Shown here: in pieces, positions 41,256-50,031 of the stretch
Numbering within the stretch: the first letter of the stretch is position 1
Layout of the letters: the number at the start of each line of letters is the position of its first letter
From: Frigoribacterium sp.
GTDB lineage: Bacteria > Actinomycetota > Actinomycetes > Actinomycetales > Microbacteriaceae
Length of the DNA: 54,808 bases
Assembly: GCA_025363205.1 (NCBI GenBank)
Contig: JANYEI010000117.1
Coordinates: 1 to 54,808 of the forward strand
Reading direction: 5' to 3'
Notes under the pieces: model-generated
Told to the model about the DNA's origin: nothing
The model's input: the letters and a program-made list of their open reading frames with translations, nothing else
The model's database searches: none
Position numbers and translations under genes: made by a program

Positions 41256-42305
41256 ATGGACATCACGCTCAAAGCGGAGCACGATCCGATGACTACCGAC
41301 ACCACCGCGATTCGTTTACACGAAGAAACGAATTCACGGCGTCTGCGGTTCAGAGGCAAGGGAGAACCACTCGCCCTGATCGGCGCACTGATTGTTCTGA
41401 TCTCCATCTTTTCCATTTTGAACCCACGTTTTGCCACGCTGGTCAACCTCCAGAACATCCTGAGCCAGGCGAGTTTGCCCCTGATCATTGGTGTGGGAGC
41501 AACCTTCGTCATCCTCATCGGCTCTATCGATCTATCGGTTGAAGGCGTGATGGGCGCCGCAGGCGTTGTCTTCGTCTTGCTCTCGGCGAACAGCCGCGGC
41601 GGTCATGATCTCGGTATTTGGGCGTGGGTGGCGGCGATAGCAATAGGCATCGCGCTCGGGGCAGCAAACGGCCTGATCCTGACCCGGATCAAGTTGCCCT
41701 CGTTCATCGTCACCTTCGGAATGTGGTTCATCGGACTCGGGATCGCCACGATCCTGTACGGCACGGATGCGTTGCCCTCCCTGACAAATGACGCCCTCAC
41801 CACCTGGGTCTCGCACATTGCCTTCCTTTTCCCCAATGTGGTCTGGCTCGCAGCAGCATTGCTCATCGTGGCGACACTTGTTTTGCGTTTCACCATCTTT
41901 GGCCGAGCCACCCTCGCGATCGGAAACAACGAAGAAATCGCCCGCTCGAACGGGATGCCTGTCAATAAGTACAAAGTGGTGATCTTCATCATCGCCGGCG
42001 GGATGAGCGCTCTCGCGGGAATCCTGGCGGCGATGCAATTGGGCGCGGTATCCAACAACGTGGGTTCTGGTTACCTCTTCATCACCATCCCGGCCGTGGT
42101 CATTGGTGGCACGGCCCTGAGCGGCGGCAAAGGCGGAATGCTGCAGACCGCGCTAGGCGTGTTGTTGCTCACTGTTTTGAACAACGGACTCGTCCTCGCG
42201 GGTGTCAGTCCGGACTATCAGTCAGCTCTGTCTGGCGCTATCCTCGTCGCTGCCATCGTGGCCGCCGCCTGGTCGCAGCGTGGCAGATTAAGGATCGCAA
42301 AATGA
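41256..42305 (+). CDS. sugar ABC transporter permease 2a (RbsC-type)
   Basis: A 349-residue BPD_transp_2 permease with a polar N-terminus to ~40, about nine hydrophobic segments and the ATPase-contact loop ATLAIGNNEEIARSNGMPVN near 215-234. It forms one half of the channel with permease 2b. The ATPase gene overlaps its stop (ATGA). Confidence 0.93.
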   Translation: MDITLKAEHDPMTTDTTAIRLHEETNSRRLRFRGKGEPLALIGALIVLISIFSILNPRFATLVNLQNILSQASLPLIIGVGATFVILIGSIDLSVEGVMGAAGVVFVLLSANSRGGHDLGIWAWVAAIAIGIALGAANGLILTRIKLPSFIVTFGMWFIGLGIATILYGTDALPSLTNDALTTWVSHIAFLFPNVVWLAAALLIVATLVLRFTIFGRATLAIGNNEEIARSNGMPVNKYKVVIFIIAGGMSALAGILAAMQLGAVSNNVGSGYLFITIPAVVIGGTALSGGKGGMLQTALGVLLLTVLNNGLVLAGVSPDYQSALSGAILVAAIVAAAWSQRGRLRIAK

Positions 42306-43843
42306 CGAATCACACTGTCGAGACGGCGACGCCAACAATTCGCCTCGTCGATGTGCATAAGAGCTTCGGCTCCCTCACCGCCGTCAAAGCAATTTCGCTC
42401 GAAATTCACCGCGGTGAGGTCGTCGGTCTCATCGGAGAGAACGGCGCGGGCAAGTCAACGCTCATCAAGATCCTGACGGGAATCTACCAGCCGGATGGCG
42501 GCACGATCGAGGTCAACGGGAGCGAAGTAAAATTCCGGACCCCTCGCGACTCCGTTGGCGCGGGAATCGGCGTAGTGCACCAGGAACAGTCGCTGTTCAC
42601 TAATCTCACCGTTGCCGAGAATATCGCCATGAGCAACTCCTCCGGGAGTGGCACCGCGACGCGATTTGGATTCCTTCGCTGGAGCAACCTCTACAAGTCT
42701 GCCGAAGAGACACTCGCCATCATCGGGTCAAAGCTCAACCCGAAAACGCGAGTCGGAGATCTCTCCTTCGTCGACCGGCAGATGGTGGAAATCGCGCGTG
42801 CCATCCGGGTGAGAACCTCAGAGGGCGCCTCGCCCCTGGTGATTCTGGATGAGCCAACCTCGCTGCTCGAACGCGGCGAGACGCAGATTCTCGAGCGTGA
42901 GATCCGCAAACTTAAGAGCTTCGGATCGGTCATCTTCGTTTCGCACCGCCTTGGCGAGATTATGCGCATCTGCGACCGCGTTATCGTCATGCGCAACGGC
43001 GAAAAGGTTGCCGACCGCGCCACGTCGGAGGTGACGGAAGACGAGCTTTTCAAGCTCATGGTTGGTCGTGAGTCACATTCGGTCGTTCGCGAACACGGTG
43101 CCCTCGACCGGGCGGAGACCCCAGCGCTTGAGGTGCGATCGCTCTCACGCAAAGGCCATTTCTCGGATCTCTCGCTTTCGGTGCACCCTGGTCGGGTAAC
43201 GGCGATTCTCGGGACGAGCGGATCCGGTCGCGAAGAATTCTGCCGGGCGATTTTTGGAGCCGAGAAATTCGATTCTGGTTCGCTCCATATCAATGGTGTT
43301 GCCGCGAAGAATTGGCGCATCCACAAAGCGGTCAAGCATGGCGTTGCGTACGTGCCATCGGAGCGCAAAGTCGAGGGGATGGTCGGTGGATTCTCGGCCG
43401 CCGAGAACCTGACGCTCGTTCACCCCGGCACCGCAGCGTTTGGCCCATTTCTCCGACCCTGGGCGCAGAACAAGATCGCCCAGGGGTGGTTTGACACCCT
43501 CGATGTTCGCCCCAATAACGTGAATCAAGAACTGGATCGATTCTCCGGAGGCAACCAACAAAAGGTGGTCTTGGCAAAGTGGCTGAGCAATCCGAATCTT
43601 CGGGTCTTGGTGCTGGATCATCCGCTTCGCGGGCTCGACCCGGGAGCGGCCCAGACAGTGAACGAACAGATCAAAGCCGCATGCAAGAACGGAACAGCGG
43701 TGCTTCTTCTCGCTGACACTTTGGAAGAAGCCCTTGAGATGGGCGACGACATTGTCGTGATGCGTGACGGAGTCATCTCGGGCGTCTACGACGTCGCGAT
43801 TGACGACCCCTCGACCCTCGATCTTCTAGAAAAGATGGTGTGA
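42302..43843 (+). CDS. sugar ABC transporter ATPase 2 (double domain)
   Basis: A 513-residue ATPase with two fused ABC domains. Domain 1 has GENGAGKSTLIKILTG, a degenerate signature around LSFVDRQMVEIARAI and VILDEPTSLL. Domain 2 has the modified Walker A LGTSGSGREEFCRAIFG, the signature FSGGNQQKVVLAKW and LVLDHPLRGLDPG. The second Walker B glutamate position reads DHP instead of DEP, so the second site has lost its catalytic Glu. In RbsA/MglA-type ATPases the second site is often weak, though usually by Walker A change. It is translationally coupled to both permeases. Confidence 0.92.
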   Translation: MTNHTVETATPTIRLVDVHKSFGSLTAVKAISLEIHRGEVVGLIGENGAGKSTLIKILTGIYQPDGGTIEVNGSEVKFRTPRDSVGAGIGVVHQEQSLFTNLTVAENIAMSNSSGSGTATRFGFLRWSNLYKSAEETLAIIGSKLNPKTRVGDLSFVDRQMVEIARAIRVRTSEGASPLVILDEPTSLLERGETQILEREIRKLKSFGSVIFVSHRLGEIMRICDRVIVMRNGEKVADRATSEVTEDELFKLMVGRESHSVVREHGALDRAETPALEVRSLSRKGHFSDLSLSVHPGRVTAILGTSGSGREEFCRAIFGAEKFDSGSLHINGVAAKNWRIHKAVKHGVAYVPSERKVEGMVGGFSAAENLTLVHPGTAAFGPFLRPWAQNKIAQGWFDTLDVRPNNVNQELDRFSGGNQQKVVLAKWLSNPNLRVLVLDHPLRGLDPGAAQTVNEQIKAACKNGTAVLLLADTLEEALEMGDDIVVMRDGVISGVYDVAIDDPSTLDLLEKMV

Positions 43844-44862
43844 GTCATATGACTTCGACGATTATCGCAACAGAACCAGCGGTGGACATCACGAAACAGA
43901 GTCGGGCGCGACTTGCCCATCGCGCCGGCAAATTCTGGCGGGCCGGTGGGCCCGCCGTCATCTTCGTCGCGATGTTCCTTGTCGTGGCAATCCTCACCCC
44001 GGCGTTTCTCGGCGGGGGTGGATTCACCATTGTTGCGTCATCCGCTGCCCCGATTCTGCTTGTCGCGCTTGGCCAAGCACTCGTGCTCAACATCGGTTCA
44101 ATCGATCTTTCCAATGCGTCCATCACGCTGTTGGGCGCAATCCTGCTTGCACTGACGCTCGGGCCGCTTGGAGCGGTCTCTCCTCTCGTCGTCCTCCTCA
44201 TGGTCACGCTGTTTGGAGCGGTGAACGGCGTTATCGTGGCCTTCGCCCAGGTTCCCTCGTTCGCCCTGACGCTCGGCACATTCGGAATTTTCCAAGCCGC
44301 CGCTCTTGTGGTCAGCGGCGCGACCACCGTGTACGTCTCCCAAAATGCCGGGTTGATCACCCCGCTGTACACCTCGGCCGTCGCAGGCATTCCATTGACC
44401 TTCGTGCTTGGCGTTGTCGCTGCAGCTCTCGCGTGGTTCATGTTGCGCTTTACGCGGGTTGGCCAGGGCATGACAGCGATTGGCAAGAATGAGTCTGGCG
44501 CTATTTTTTCGGCCGTGCGTACGCGCAAGCTCAAGATCGTGGCCTACTCGCTGTCCGGCTTCATGGCGGGTCTGGCCGGCATTACGATCATTGCGCAGGC
44601 GGGCTCGGCGTCATCCACCGGATTGGGCAGTGACCTTTTGCTTCCGGGGATTGCCGCCGCCATATTTGGGGGTACGTCCATCTCGGGCGGAGTGACGAAT
44701 CCACTCAACGTCATCTTCGGTGCGCTCACTGTTGCGTTAGTGCCGATTGCTACTGCGGTGATTGGAATTGCTGCGCAAGCGCAAAATCTCGTCTATGGCA
44801 TCATCATCATTCTTATCGTGGCGCTCACCCTCACCAGGTCTCGCAACGCGATTATCAAGTAG
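43840..44862 (+). CDS. sugar ABC transporter permease 2b (RbsC-type)
   Basis: A 340-residue permease of the same family as 2a with about nine hydrophobic segments. Its contact loop QGMTAIGKNESGAIFSAVRT departs from the usual pattern. GTG 43840 overlaps the ATPase stop; ATG 43849 is an alternative three codons on. Operon order binding protein-permease-ATPase-permease gives a heteromeric transporter, unlike transporter 1 with one permease. Confidence 0.92.
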   Translation: MSHMTSTIIATEPAVDITKQSRARLAHRAGKFWRAGGPAVIFVAMFLVVAILTPAFLGGGGFTIVASSAAPILLVALGQALVLNIGSIDLSNASITLLGAILLALTLGPLGAVSPLVVLLMVTLFGAVNGVIVAFAQVPSFALTLGTFGIFQAAALVVSGATTVYVSQNAGLITPLYTSAVAGIPLTFVLGVVAAALAWFMLRFTRVGQGMTAIGKNESGAIFSAVRTRKLKIVAYSLSGFMAGLAGITIIAQAGSASSTGLGSDLLLPGIAAAIFGGTSISGGVTNPLNVIFGALTVALVPIATAVIGIAAQAQNLVYGIIIILIVALTLTRSRNAIIK

Positions 44863-44879
44863 AAAGCGACGTCCAACGC

Positions 44880-46373
44880 ATGCCTGATGTTATTTCTCCG
44901 CAAAAAGTTTCCGGTGGTGTGCTCGGTCACCTCGAGCCGCAGGAAGTTCTGGGAATTTTTGAGACTCTCGCGAGCATCCCACGCGGTTCTGGCAACGAAA
45001 TTGGGGTGGCGAAATGGGTCGTTCAATTCGCAACCGATCTAGGGCTTGAGGCCATCAGGGATGACCTCAACTGCGTCCTGGTGCGTAAGCCAGGGCAGTG
45101 CGGATTGGAGAACTCCGAACCGCTGATTCTTCACGGTCACCTTGACATGGTCTGCGAGAAGGCCGAAGGAGTCGAATTCGACTTCGTCAACGACCCGATC
45201 GAGTTGGTGATCGATGGCGATTTCGTCACCGCACGCGGAACTTCCCTCGGCGCCGACAACGGCATTGGCGTCTCGTACATACTTGCCATGCTCGCCTCGA
45301 CTAACTTGCCGCACCCGCCGTTGGAAGCCGTTTTGACCTCGATGGAGGAACTCGGCAAAGGGGGAGCAGCGCAGTTCGACACCTCGTTGCTCGCCGGGCG
45401 CCGGATGATCGATTTCAACTGGATCTCCGACACGGAAATCCTGGCGGGATGCAGCGGCGACGTCACCTTCACGGTGGATGTCGATGGCGAGTTCGAGCAG
45501 GTGCCCGCAGTCAATTCGGCGGCGAGATTGCTCACCGTTCGCGGGCTGAAAGGCGGCCACTGTGAGTTCGACATCCAGCTCGAGCGTGCCAACGCACTGC
45601 AGGTGCTTGCTCGGGCGATCAATGCGATTCTCGAGGTAGCACCCGTTCGCCTGGCCTTGCCCCATGGCGGTGCACAGAACAACGCCATCCCGGCGGATGC
45701 CGAAGCGGTTCTCGCCGGGAAACCAGAAGACCTCGAATCCATCGAGAAAGTCGTTGCGAGCCTCAATGACGATCTTCGGCGCGAGTACAGCGTGGCCGAC
45801 CCGGACATCCGCCTTGAGCTGGTCACCGCTTCCGTGCCGTCCACGGTTTTCTCAATTGCGGCGGCCCGCCAGCTTGCCGGCGTCATCCTCCTGATTCCGC
45901 ACGGCGTAATCCGTTGGAACCTGTTGGTGCCCGGCCGCGTCGAGACCTCCAACAACCTCGGCACGATTCGCGCCACTGACTCCGGTGTTCAGCTGATGTC
46001 CACCATCACTTCGGCGCTGACCTCGCGCAAGCATGAGGTATTCAACCGGGTTCGCGCACTCGCGACAGTAGCCGGCGACGGCGTCACCGTGGCGATGTAC
46101 GGGCTTGATGCGCCAGAGTTTCCTTACCGTCCCGATTCGGCGCTTCTCGCGGTTGCGTCGGAGGCCTATCGTGTTGTCATGGGTACCGAGGCTGCGGTAG
46201 AGGTTTCGCAGTGCTCGCTCGAGCTGGGGATGTTCAGCCACCGGGTTCCCGTGGCGGATATCATCTCCATCGGCACCGAGCTGCATGCGCTTCATTCGCC
46301 AGAAGAGAAATTCAATTACAAGTCGGTCGAACGCGTGTGGCCCTTTGTCAAGGAAGTTCTTTCTCGCCTCTAA
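44880..46373 (+). CDS. pepD: PepD-like cytosolic dipeptidase (M20)
   Basis: A 497-residue M20 metallopeptidase of the aminoacyl-histidine dipeptidase (PepD) type. Ligand regions are LILHGHLDMVCEKAEG (His, Asp), SLGADNGIGVS (bridging Asp), SMEELGKGGA (catalytic Glu pair) and the C-terminal ELHALHSPEEKFNYKSV (His). Typical members hydrolyse dipeptides such as beta-Ala-His. It lies 17 bp after permease 2b, so it appears to be the last gene of ABC operon 2, an odd partner for a sugar transporter. It might release an amino-acid moiety from a conjugate imported by transporter 2. Confidence 0.88.
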   Translation: MPDVISPQKVSGGVLGHLEPQEVLGIFETLASIPRGSGNEIGVAKWVVQFATDLGLEAIRDDLNCVLVRKPGQCGLENSEPLILHGHLDMVCEKAEGVEFDFVNDPIELVIDGDFVTARGTSLGADNGIGVSYILAMLASTNLPHPPLEAVLTSMEELGKGGAAQFDTSLLAGRRMIDFNWISDTEILAGCSGDVTFTVDVDGEFEQVPAVNSAARLLTVRGLKGGHCEFDIQLERANALQVLARAINAILEVAPVRLALPHGGAQNNAIPADAEAVLAGKPEDLESIEKVVASLNDDLRREYSVADPDIRLELVTASVPSTVFSIAAARQLAGVILLIPHGVIRWNLLVPGRVETSNNLGTIRATDSGVQLMSTITSALTSRKHEVFNRVRALATVAGDGVTVAMYGLDAPEFPYRPDSALLAVASEAYRVVMGTEAAVEVSQCSLELGMFSHRVPVADIISIGTELHALHSPEEKFNYKSVERVWPFVKEVLSRL

Positions 46374-46381
46374 CAGGTTCG

Positions 46382-46403
46382 CCCCGGGAGATGACCCGCG
46401 GGG
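46382..46403 (+). terminator. weak hairpin after pepD-like gene
   Basis: CCCC-GGG (46382-46388) pairs with CCC-GC-GGGG (46395-46403) around a 6-nt loop, with a 2-nt bulge and no T-run. The remaining ~335 bp to the sufU stop hold no gene I can support. Confidence 0.35.
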
Positions 46404-46738
46404 AGGTCGCGACTCGGTGGCAGGAAGTTGCGAAGTCATGGTCGTGAAGAAGGTGCAGTAGCTGGATTGCACTGCGGCATGGCCAGTGGCGAGGTAGTTT
46501 TCGTCGACTTTTGGCGGTCAGATGACGAGGCAGTTGCTGGCGCAGCCGCAGGATCTTCTCGGTGATTTTTAGGCTGCCACGAGAATCACGCGACCACAGC
46601 CGAATTTTCGGTTGTCGCTAACGCTTCGCCGATTTTCGACGCGAGACCAGCGATGCTGCTGCCAACGCGATCGGTTTCTGTAGCCAGTTAAATGTGGATC
46701 CAAACCCTGCGGGCTCCCGGCTTTCGCCCCGGCTCTCG

Positions 46739-47188
46739 CTATGCCGCAGCGGCCACAATGATCGCCTGTTCGCCAGCAACCCACGCGAGCATCGCGCATT
46801 TGACCCGCGCCGCATAGCGGGACACCCCTCCGAGGGCGACAGCATCGCCGAGCAGTTCTTCGTCGGGCTCGATCGTGCCACGTGACCGCATCGCCACGCG
46901 GAAGAGCTCGATGCGGGCCGCGAGATCGGCAGTGGTCAGACCGGGTGCGAGATCGGAGAAAAGCGATGCGGACGCTTGGGAGATAGCGCAGCCGTGACCC
47001 TCCCACCGAATGGCACGGATGCGATCCGTTCCGGGCTCCAAGTGCAGTTGCAGAGTGATCTCGTCACCGCAGGTGGGATTGATCTGGTGCGATTCAGCGG
47101 CCGCGTGATCCTCAAGACCGCGACCGTGGGGGCGGCGGGACAGGTCGAGAATCACTTCCTGGTACAGGGATTCCATCGCGGAACTCAC
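46739..47188 (-). CDS. sufU: SufU iron-sulfur assembly protein
   Basis: A 149-residue SufU-type NifU-like protein that receives sulfur from SufS in Fe-S cluster assembly. Three zinc/persulfide cysteines are present in NPTCGDEI, GHGCAISQAS and RVKCAMLAW, with the conserved start MESLYQEVILDLSRRPHGRG four codons after the listed GTG (ATG at 47176). The gene overlaps the SufS stop, so the pair is co-translated. The rest of the SUF operon is not in the window. Confidence 0.94.
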   Translation of the reverse strand: MSSAMESLYQEVILDLSRRPHGRGLEDHAAAESHQINPTCGDEITLQLHLEPGTDRIRAIRWEGHGCAISQASASLFSDLAPGLTTADLAARIELFRVAMRSRGTIEPDEELLGDAVALGGVSRYAARVKCAMLAWVAGEQAIIVAAAA

Positions 47189-48492
47189 GCGTTCACGCCG
47201 AAGAACTTTGTTGCATCGGAGAGCGCATTGAGGAAGTCGTTGATTTCGTCTTCAGTGGTGTAAAGGTAAGCGCTCGCCCTTGTAGAGGAGGTGACACCCA
47301 ATCTGCGATGGAGGGGTTGCGTGCAGTGATGGCCGACACGTACGGCAATCGATCGGTCGTCGAGGAATTGGCCGATGTCGTGCGAGTGAACACCCTCGAC
47401 GTCAAAGCTGGCCAAGCCGACTCGAGCCTGCCCGATACCCGGGCCGAGGACAGTCACCCCCGGTATCTCGTTCAGCCCGACAACAAGATGCTGCCCGAGT
47501 GTCGCTTCATGCTGAGCGATGCGGTCGATCCCGATACGGTCGAGGTAGTCGATGGCGCTCGCCAGCGCTATTGCCTGCGAGACGCGTTGTGTGCCTGCCT
47601 CGAACCGATGCGGGGACGGAAGATATTCTGCGCTTTCCATCGTGACGGTGGTGATCATCGATCCTCCGGTGAGGAATGGCGGTAATGCGTTGAGCAATTC
47701 GCTGCGGCCGAACAGCACGCCGATGCCGGTCGGACCGAGCATCTTGTGTCCCGAGAATGCTGCGAAGTCGACATCCAGGGTGGCAAAATCGAGCGGAAGA
47801 TGCGGCGCGGACTGGCACGCATCGAGAACTGCAAGAGCGCCGACCGAGTGTGCAAGAGCGACCAATTCCTGCACGGGGTTGATGACACCGAGCACGTTGG
47901 AGACGTGGGTGAAGGCGAGGATTCGCGTGCGCGAAGAGATGAGGCGAGCGGCCTCGTCCATGCGCAGCGTACCGTCTGCGGAAATCGGAATGAAGCGCAA
48001 CACCGCTCCGGTTCTTGCTGCAAGTTCCTGCCACGGCACCAGATTGGCATGGTGCTCCATTTCGGTGACGATGATCTCGTCACCGGGTGCGAGGCCAAAT
48101 CGCTCCGCTGCGGCACCGCCGCGGCCCGCCGTCGCGTTGCCGATCGCATAGGCGACGAGATTCAGTGCCTCGGTGGCGTTGGAGGTCCAGACGATCTCGT
48201 CTTCGCGCGCACCGACGAAACGGGCGACGGTGGCACGAGCGTCCTCGAAACGCTCGGTCGCAAGCGCAGCCAGCGTGTGGGCGCCACGATGGACTGCCGC
48301 ATTCTCGCGCTCGTAATATTCGCGTTCGACCTCGATGACGGACCGAGGTTTCTGGGATGTCGCGCCCGAGTCGAGGTAGACAAGAGGGCGTCCATTCACC
48401 TCGCGATCAAGGATGGGAAAATCGGCCCGGATGGTGGCGATCTCCGCAGGGGCGAGTGTGCGTGGCGATGTTAGCGCAGGGAAGATGGGCAT
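47185..48492 (-). CDS. sufS: SufS cysteine desulfurase
   Basis: A 435-residue pyridoxal-phosphate cysteine desulfurase of the SufS (class V aminotransferase) type. YLDSGATSQKP marks the N-terminus, EMEHHANLVPWQ and LDACQSAPH bind PLP, the Schiff-base lysine is in FSGHKMLGPTGIG, and the persulfide cysteine is in RVGHHCTQPLHR. It removes sulfur from cysteine for SufU. ATG 48492 (MPIFPAL) is chosen; ATG 48525 is possible. The open frame runs further upstream through low-complexity repeats that are unlikely to be coding. Confidence 0.94.
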   Translation of the reverse strand: MPIFPALTSPRTLAPAEIATIRADFPILDREVNGRPLVYLDSGATSQKPRSVIEVEREYYERENAAVHRGAHTLAALATERFEDARATVARFVGAREDEIVWTSNATEALNLVAYAIGNATAGRGGAAAERFGLAPGDEIIVTEMEHHANLVPWQELAARTGAVLRFIPISADGTLRMDEAARLISSRTRILAFTHVSNVLGVINPVQELVALAHSVGALAVLDACQSAPHLPLDFATLDVDFAAFSGHKMLGPTGIGVLFGRSELLNALPPFLTGGSMITTVTMESAEYLPSPHRFEAGTQRVSQAIALASAIDYLDRIGIDRIAQHEATLGQHLVVGLNEIPGVTVLGPGIGQARVGLASFDVEGVHSHDIGQFLDDRSIAVRVGHHCTQPLHRRLGVTSSTRASAYLYTTEDEINDFLNALSDATKFFGVNA

Positions 48493-48707
48493 GATGGACG
48501 GCCTCAGATTTCTGTACCATTCCATGCTAACCGCCTGTTGCCGGACGGATTCAAATGTGAGCACCCTGTCCGGTCCTTGCCCGGTCGGAGCATTGTGCTG
48601 CGTGTTCCGGGGGAAAAAGGTTCGCGGCACCCATGAGGGCGGCCCGAACCGGTGGGGCGCCAAAAGCGGCGATCCGTTGACGATAGTGAGTGACGAGCCG
48701 AGCATCC

Positions 48708-48760
48708 CGCCCGTGTGTCTCTCGCGGCGTGCATCCGCCGCCCGTGTGTCTCTCGCGGCG
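48708..48760. repeat. 22-bp direct repeats, period 31
   Basis: CGCCCGTGTGTCTCTCGCGG (plus CG) occurs at 48708-48729 and again at 48739-48760, with a shared GCATCC just before each. It is the start of a non-coding, repeat-rich 390-bp spacer between sufS and fgd. Confidence 0.8.
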
Positions 48761-48769
48761 GCGAAATCT

Positions 48770-48803
48770 CCTCGCGGAGGGAGTCCTGACTCCCTCCGCG
48801 AGG
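48770..48803. repeat. 15-bp perfect hairpin, REP-like
   Basis: CCTCGCGGAGGGAGT (48770-48784) and its exact inverted copy (48789-48803) flank CCTG. The hairpin lies 79 bp beyond the fgd stop on the minus strand and may end that transcript, or be a dispersed palindromic (REP/BIME-like) element, as it adjoins the 22-bp repeats. Confidence 0.8.
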
Positions 48804-48881
48804 TGGATAAGCCTCCGGGAACCGGCGTATCCCCCGCCACGAGCGCCGAGGGTGATGGCACGGGCGCTGCCGGGGGAGCGG

Positions 48882-49913
48882 CTAGCGCGCGCGCAGGCGG
48901 GGTGCGAGATCGCGTTCGAAGGACTCAAGGAAGCGGCGCTGGTCGCGCCCGGGCGCGTGGAAGACGAGGTGGTTGAAGCCCGCGTCGATGTACTCCCCGA
49001 TGCAGGCGGCAGCCTCGTCGGGATCGGAGCCAACGATCCAGCGCGTGGCGACCTGCTCGATCGACAGGGCATCCGCCGCCTTCTCCATCTCGATCGGATC
49101 GGTGAGATCGTGTTTTTGCTCGGCCGACAGTGACAGCGGAGCCCAAAATCGGGTGTTCTCGAGCGCGAGGTCGGGGTCGGTGTCGTAGGAGATCTTGATC
49201 TCGATCATGTGGTCGATGGCCTCGACATCCCGTCCCGCCTTCTCGGCGCCCGCCGCGACCGCGGGAATCAGCTTCTCGGTATAGAGCTCCATGCCTTTGC
49301 CCGAGGTGCAGATGAAGCCGTCACCGGCACGACCCGCGTAGCCCGCAACGACCGGACCGCCGGCGGCGATGTACACCGGGATGCCCCCCTCCGGCCGGTC
49401 GTAGATGCTCGCGTCGTGTGTCGAGTAATACTCGCCCTCGAAATTGACCCGGCCACCGGTCCACAGTTCTCTCATGAGGGAGACCGCCTCACGCAGTCGG
49501 GCATACCGCTCCTTGAACTCGGGCCAGTCCTGCTCGCCTGCGCCCCGGAAGCCGGTCGCAATCTCGTTGAGTGCCTCGCCCGTACCGACGCCAATCATGA
49601 TTCGGCCCGGATAGAGGCATCCGAGGGTCGCGAAGGCCTGGGCGAGCACGGCCGGGTTGTAGCGGAACGTCGGGGTCATCACCGAAGTGCCGATCTGGAT
49701 CGTGGAGGTGCGTTCACCGACGGCGGCCATCCAGGCAAGGGAGAACGGCGCATGCCCGCCGGTGTGTCGCCACGGCTGGAAGTGATCGCTGACAGCGACG
49801 CTCTCAAATCCGTGAGCCTCCGCGGCGACGGCGATCTCCACCAGTTCCCGGGGTGCGAACTGCTCTGCGGATGCCTTGTACCCAAGCTTCAGCGGCAATT
49901 TCGGTGCAGACAT
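48882..49913 (-). CDS. fgd: F420-dependent glucose-6-phosphate dehydrogenase
   Basis: A 343-residue luciferase-like (LLM) oxidoreductase. Long conserved stretches match the mycobacterial Fgd1 pattern: [26 protein letters not shown] (catalytic His, Trp), [31 protein letters not shown] (Glu), [20 protein letters not shown] and [17 protein letters not shown]. It oxidises glucose 6-phosphate to 6-phosphogluconolactone while reducing coenzyme F420. ATG 49913 ([13 protein letters not shown]) is the only start fitting the family. It implies that this organism makes or uses F420. Divergent from the MBL-fold gene. Confidence 0.95.
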   Translation of the reverse strand: MSAPKLPLKLGYKASAEQFAPRELVEIAVAAEAHGFESVAVSDHFQPWRHTGGHAPFSLAWMAAVGERTSTIQIGTSVMTPTFRYNPAVLAQAFATLGCLYPGRIMIGVGTGEALNEIATGFRGAGEQDWPEFKERYARLREAVSLMRELWTGGRVNFEGEYYSTHDASIYDRPEGGIPVYIAAGGPVVAGYAGRAGDGFICTSGKGMELYTEKLIPAVAAGAEKAGRDVEAIDHMIEIKISYDTDPDLALENTRFWAPLSLSAEQKHDLTDPIEMEKAADALSIEQVATRWIVGSDPDEAAACIGEYIDAGFNHLVFHAPGRDQRRFLESFERDLAPRLRAR

Positions 49914-50031
49914 GGCTCTCGATTCCTGGTGGCTGGGAGGTATCCCTCCATTCTGCTCGCGACAGCCGGCCGTCGGTACCGGACGTATGGTTTTGAAGGG
50001 GCGATTGCCTCCGAAGCTCGAAAAGGGGCCG

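Noticed and set aside
48493-48861. N-terminal extension of SufS by ~120 residues
   Set aside because: The extension reads through 22-bp repeats and a hairpin and has no SufS homology; ATG 48492 fits the family.
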